Part shown: piece by piece, positions 23,894-24,037 of the stretch
How the letters are laid out: each line of letters begins with the position of its first letter
How positions within the stretch are numbered: position 1 is the first letter of the stretch
Notes under the pieces: generated by a model
Database searches by the model: none
What the model was told of the DNA's origin: nothing
Seen by the model: the letters and a program-made list of their open reading frames with translations, nothing else
Translations under genes and position numbers: made by a program
Source of the DNA: Clostridia bacterium
Lineage (GTDB): Bacteria; Bacillota_A; Clostridia; Christensenellales; UBA1242
Reading direction: 5' to 3'
NCBI GenBank assembly: GCA_017938565.1
Contig: JAGBBI010000103.1
Location: 1-24,037 of the forward strand
Length of the DNA stretch: 24,037 nucleotides

Positions 23894-23897
23894 CAGT

Positions 23898-24037
23898 ATG
23901 AAAACAAGAGAAGATTTAATCGCAAACGGCATATTAATGCCACATAATATGGACACATATTTAGAGGCTTATTCGCTTTTTGAAGGTGGAGAAAATATGG
24001 TTGGCATAACTCAAGCCACTGGGACAGGTAAAACTTA
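23898..24037 (+). CDS. P-loop ATPase, helicase-like, N-terminal fragment
   Basis: The first 46 codons of a plus-strand gene are visible before the window ends. The N-terminus MKTREDLIANGILMPHNMDTYLE... leads to ITQATGTGKT (about 37-46), a Walker A motif of the form A-T-G-T-G-K-T common at the start of superfamily 2 helicases and restriction-type translocases. The family cannot be settled from this fragment. The start ATG has AAAGGG about 11 bases upstream and a promoter at 23833-23862. A short six-codon frame lies just ahead. Confidence 0.7.
   Translation, partial: MKTREDLIANGILMPHNMDTYLEAYSLFEGGENMVGITQATGTGKT

Overview
The window comes from a low-GC Gram-positive bacterium, most likely an uncultured, probably gut-associated Clostridia-like lineage of Bacillota. 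The grounds are an AT-rich composition, strong AGGAGG-type ribosome sites, sigma-A promoters close to TTGACA-17-TATAAT, an AddAB (not RecBCD) recombination nuclease, a SpoVB-type flippase, and several Big2/Ig-like and collagen-like surface proteins typical of gut Firmicutes assemblies. Almost everything lies on the minus strand; only the last gene fragment (23898 to the edge) is on the plus strand. No rRNA, tRNA, CRISPR array, transposase or phage gene was seen.

Region 1 (1-1483) holds the N-terminal part of a collagen-like repeat lipoprotein cut by the left edge, an AT-rich control region with a 17-bp inverted repeat, a DUF378-type small membrane protein, and secG. Region 2 (1564-5167) is housekeeping: a small membrane protein, tpiA and pgk read from one promoter, then dusB and an HU-type DNA-binding protein. 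Both glycolytic enzymes carry unusual substitutions in normally near-invariant motifs.

Region 3 (5222-15699) is an accessory envelope block: a SpoVB/MATE-like flippase, a signal-anchored protein, a two-helix membrane peptide, an Smr-domain protein, a Big2 membrane-anchored protein split by an apparent one-base frameshift, a GLUG-repeat beta-helix protein, a Big2 lipoprotein, a DUF1858 CxxC protein and a three-helix membrane protein with MotA/TolQ-like topology. Promoters and terminators divide it into short units. The long exported proteins look like a surface assembly with no name I recognise.

Region 4 (15800-22592) is the addB-addA operon, the two genes overlapping by 14 bp, whose products form the double-strand-break resection helicase-nuclease. 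Region 5 (22644-24037) is a NahK-like sugar kinase diverging from the start of a P-loop (helicase-like) gene. 

The most notable observations are the frameshifted Big2 gene, the divergent triosephosphate isomerase, a possible invertible promoter before the lipoprotein, probable leaderless promoters at addB and dusB, and the unassigned envelope cluster.
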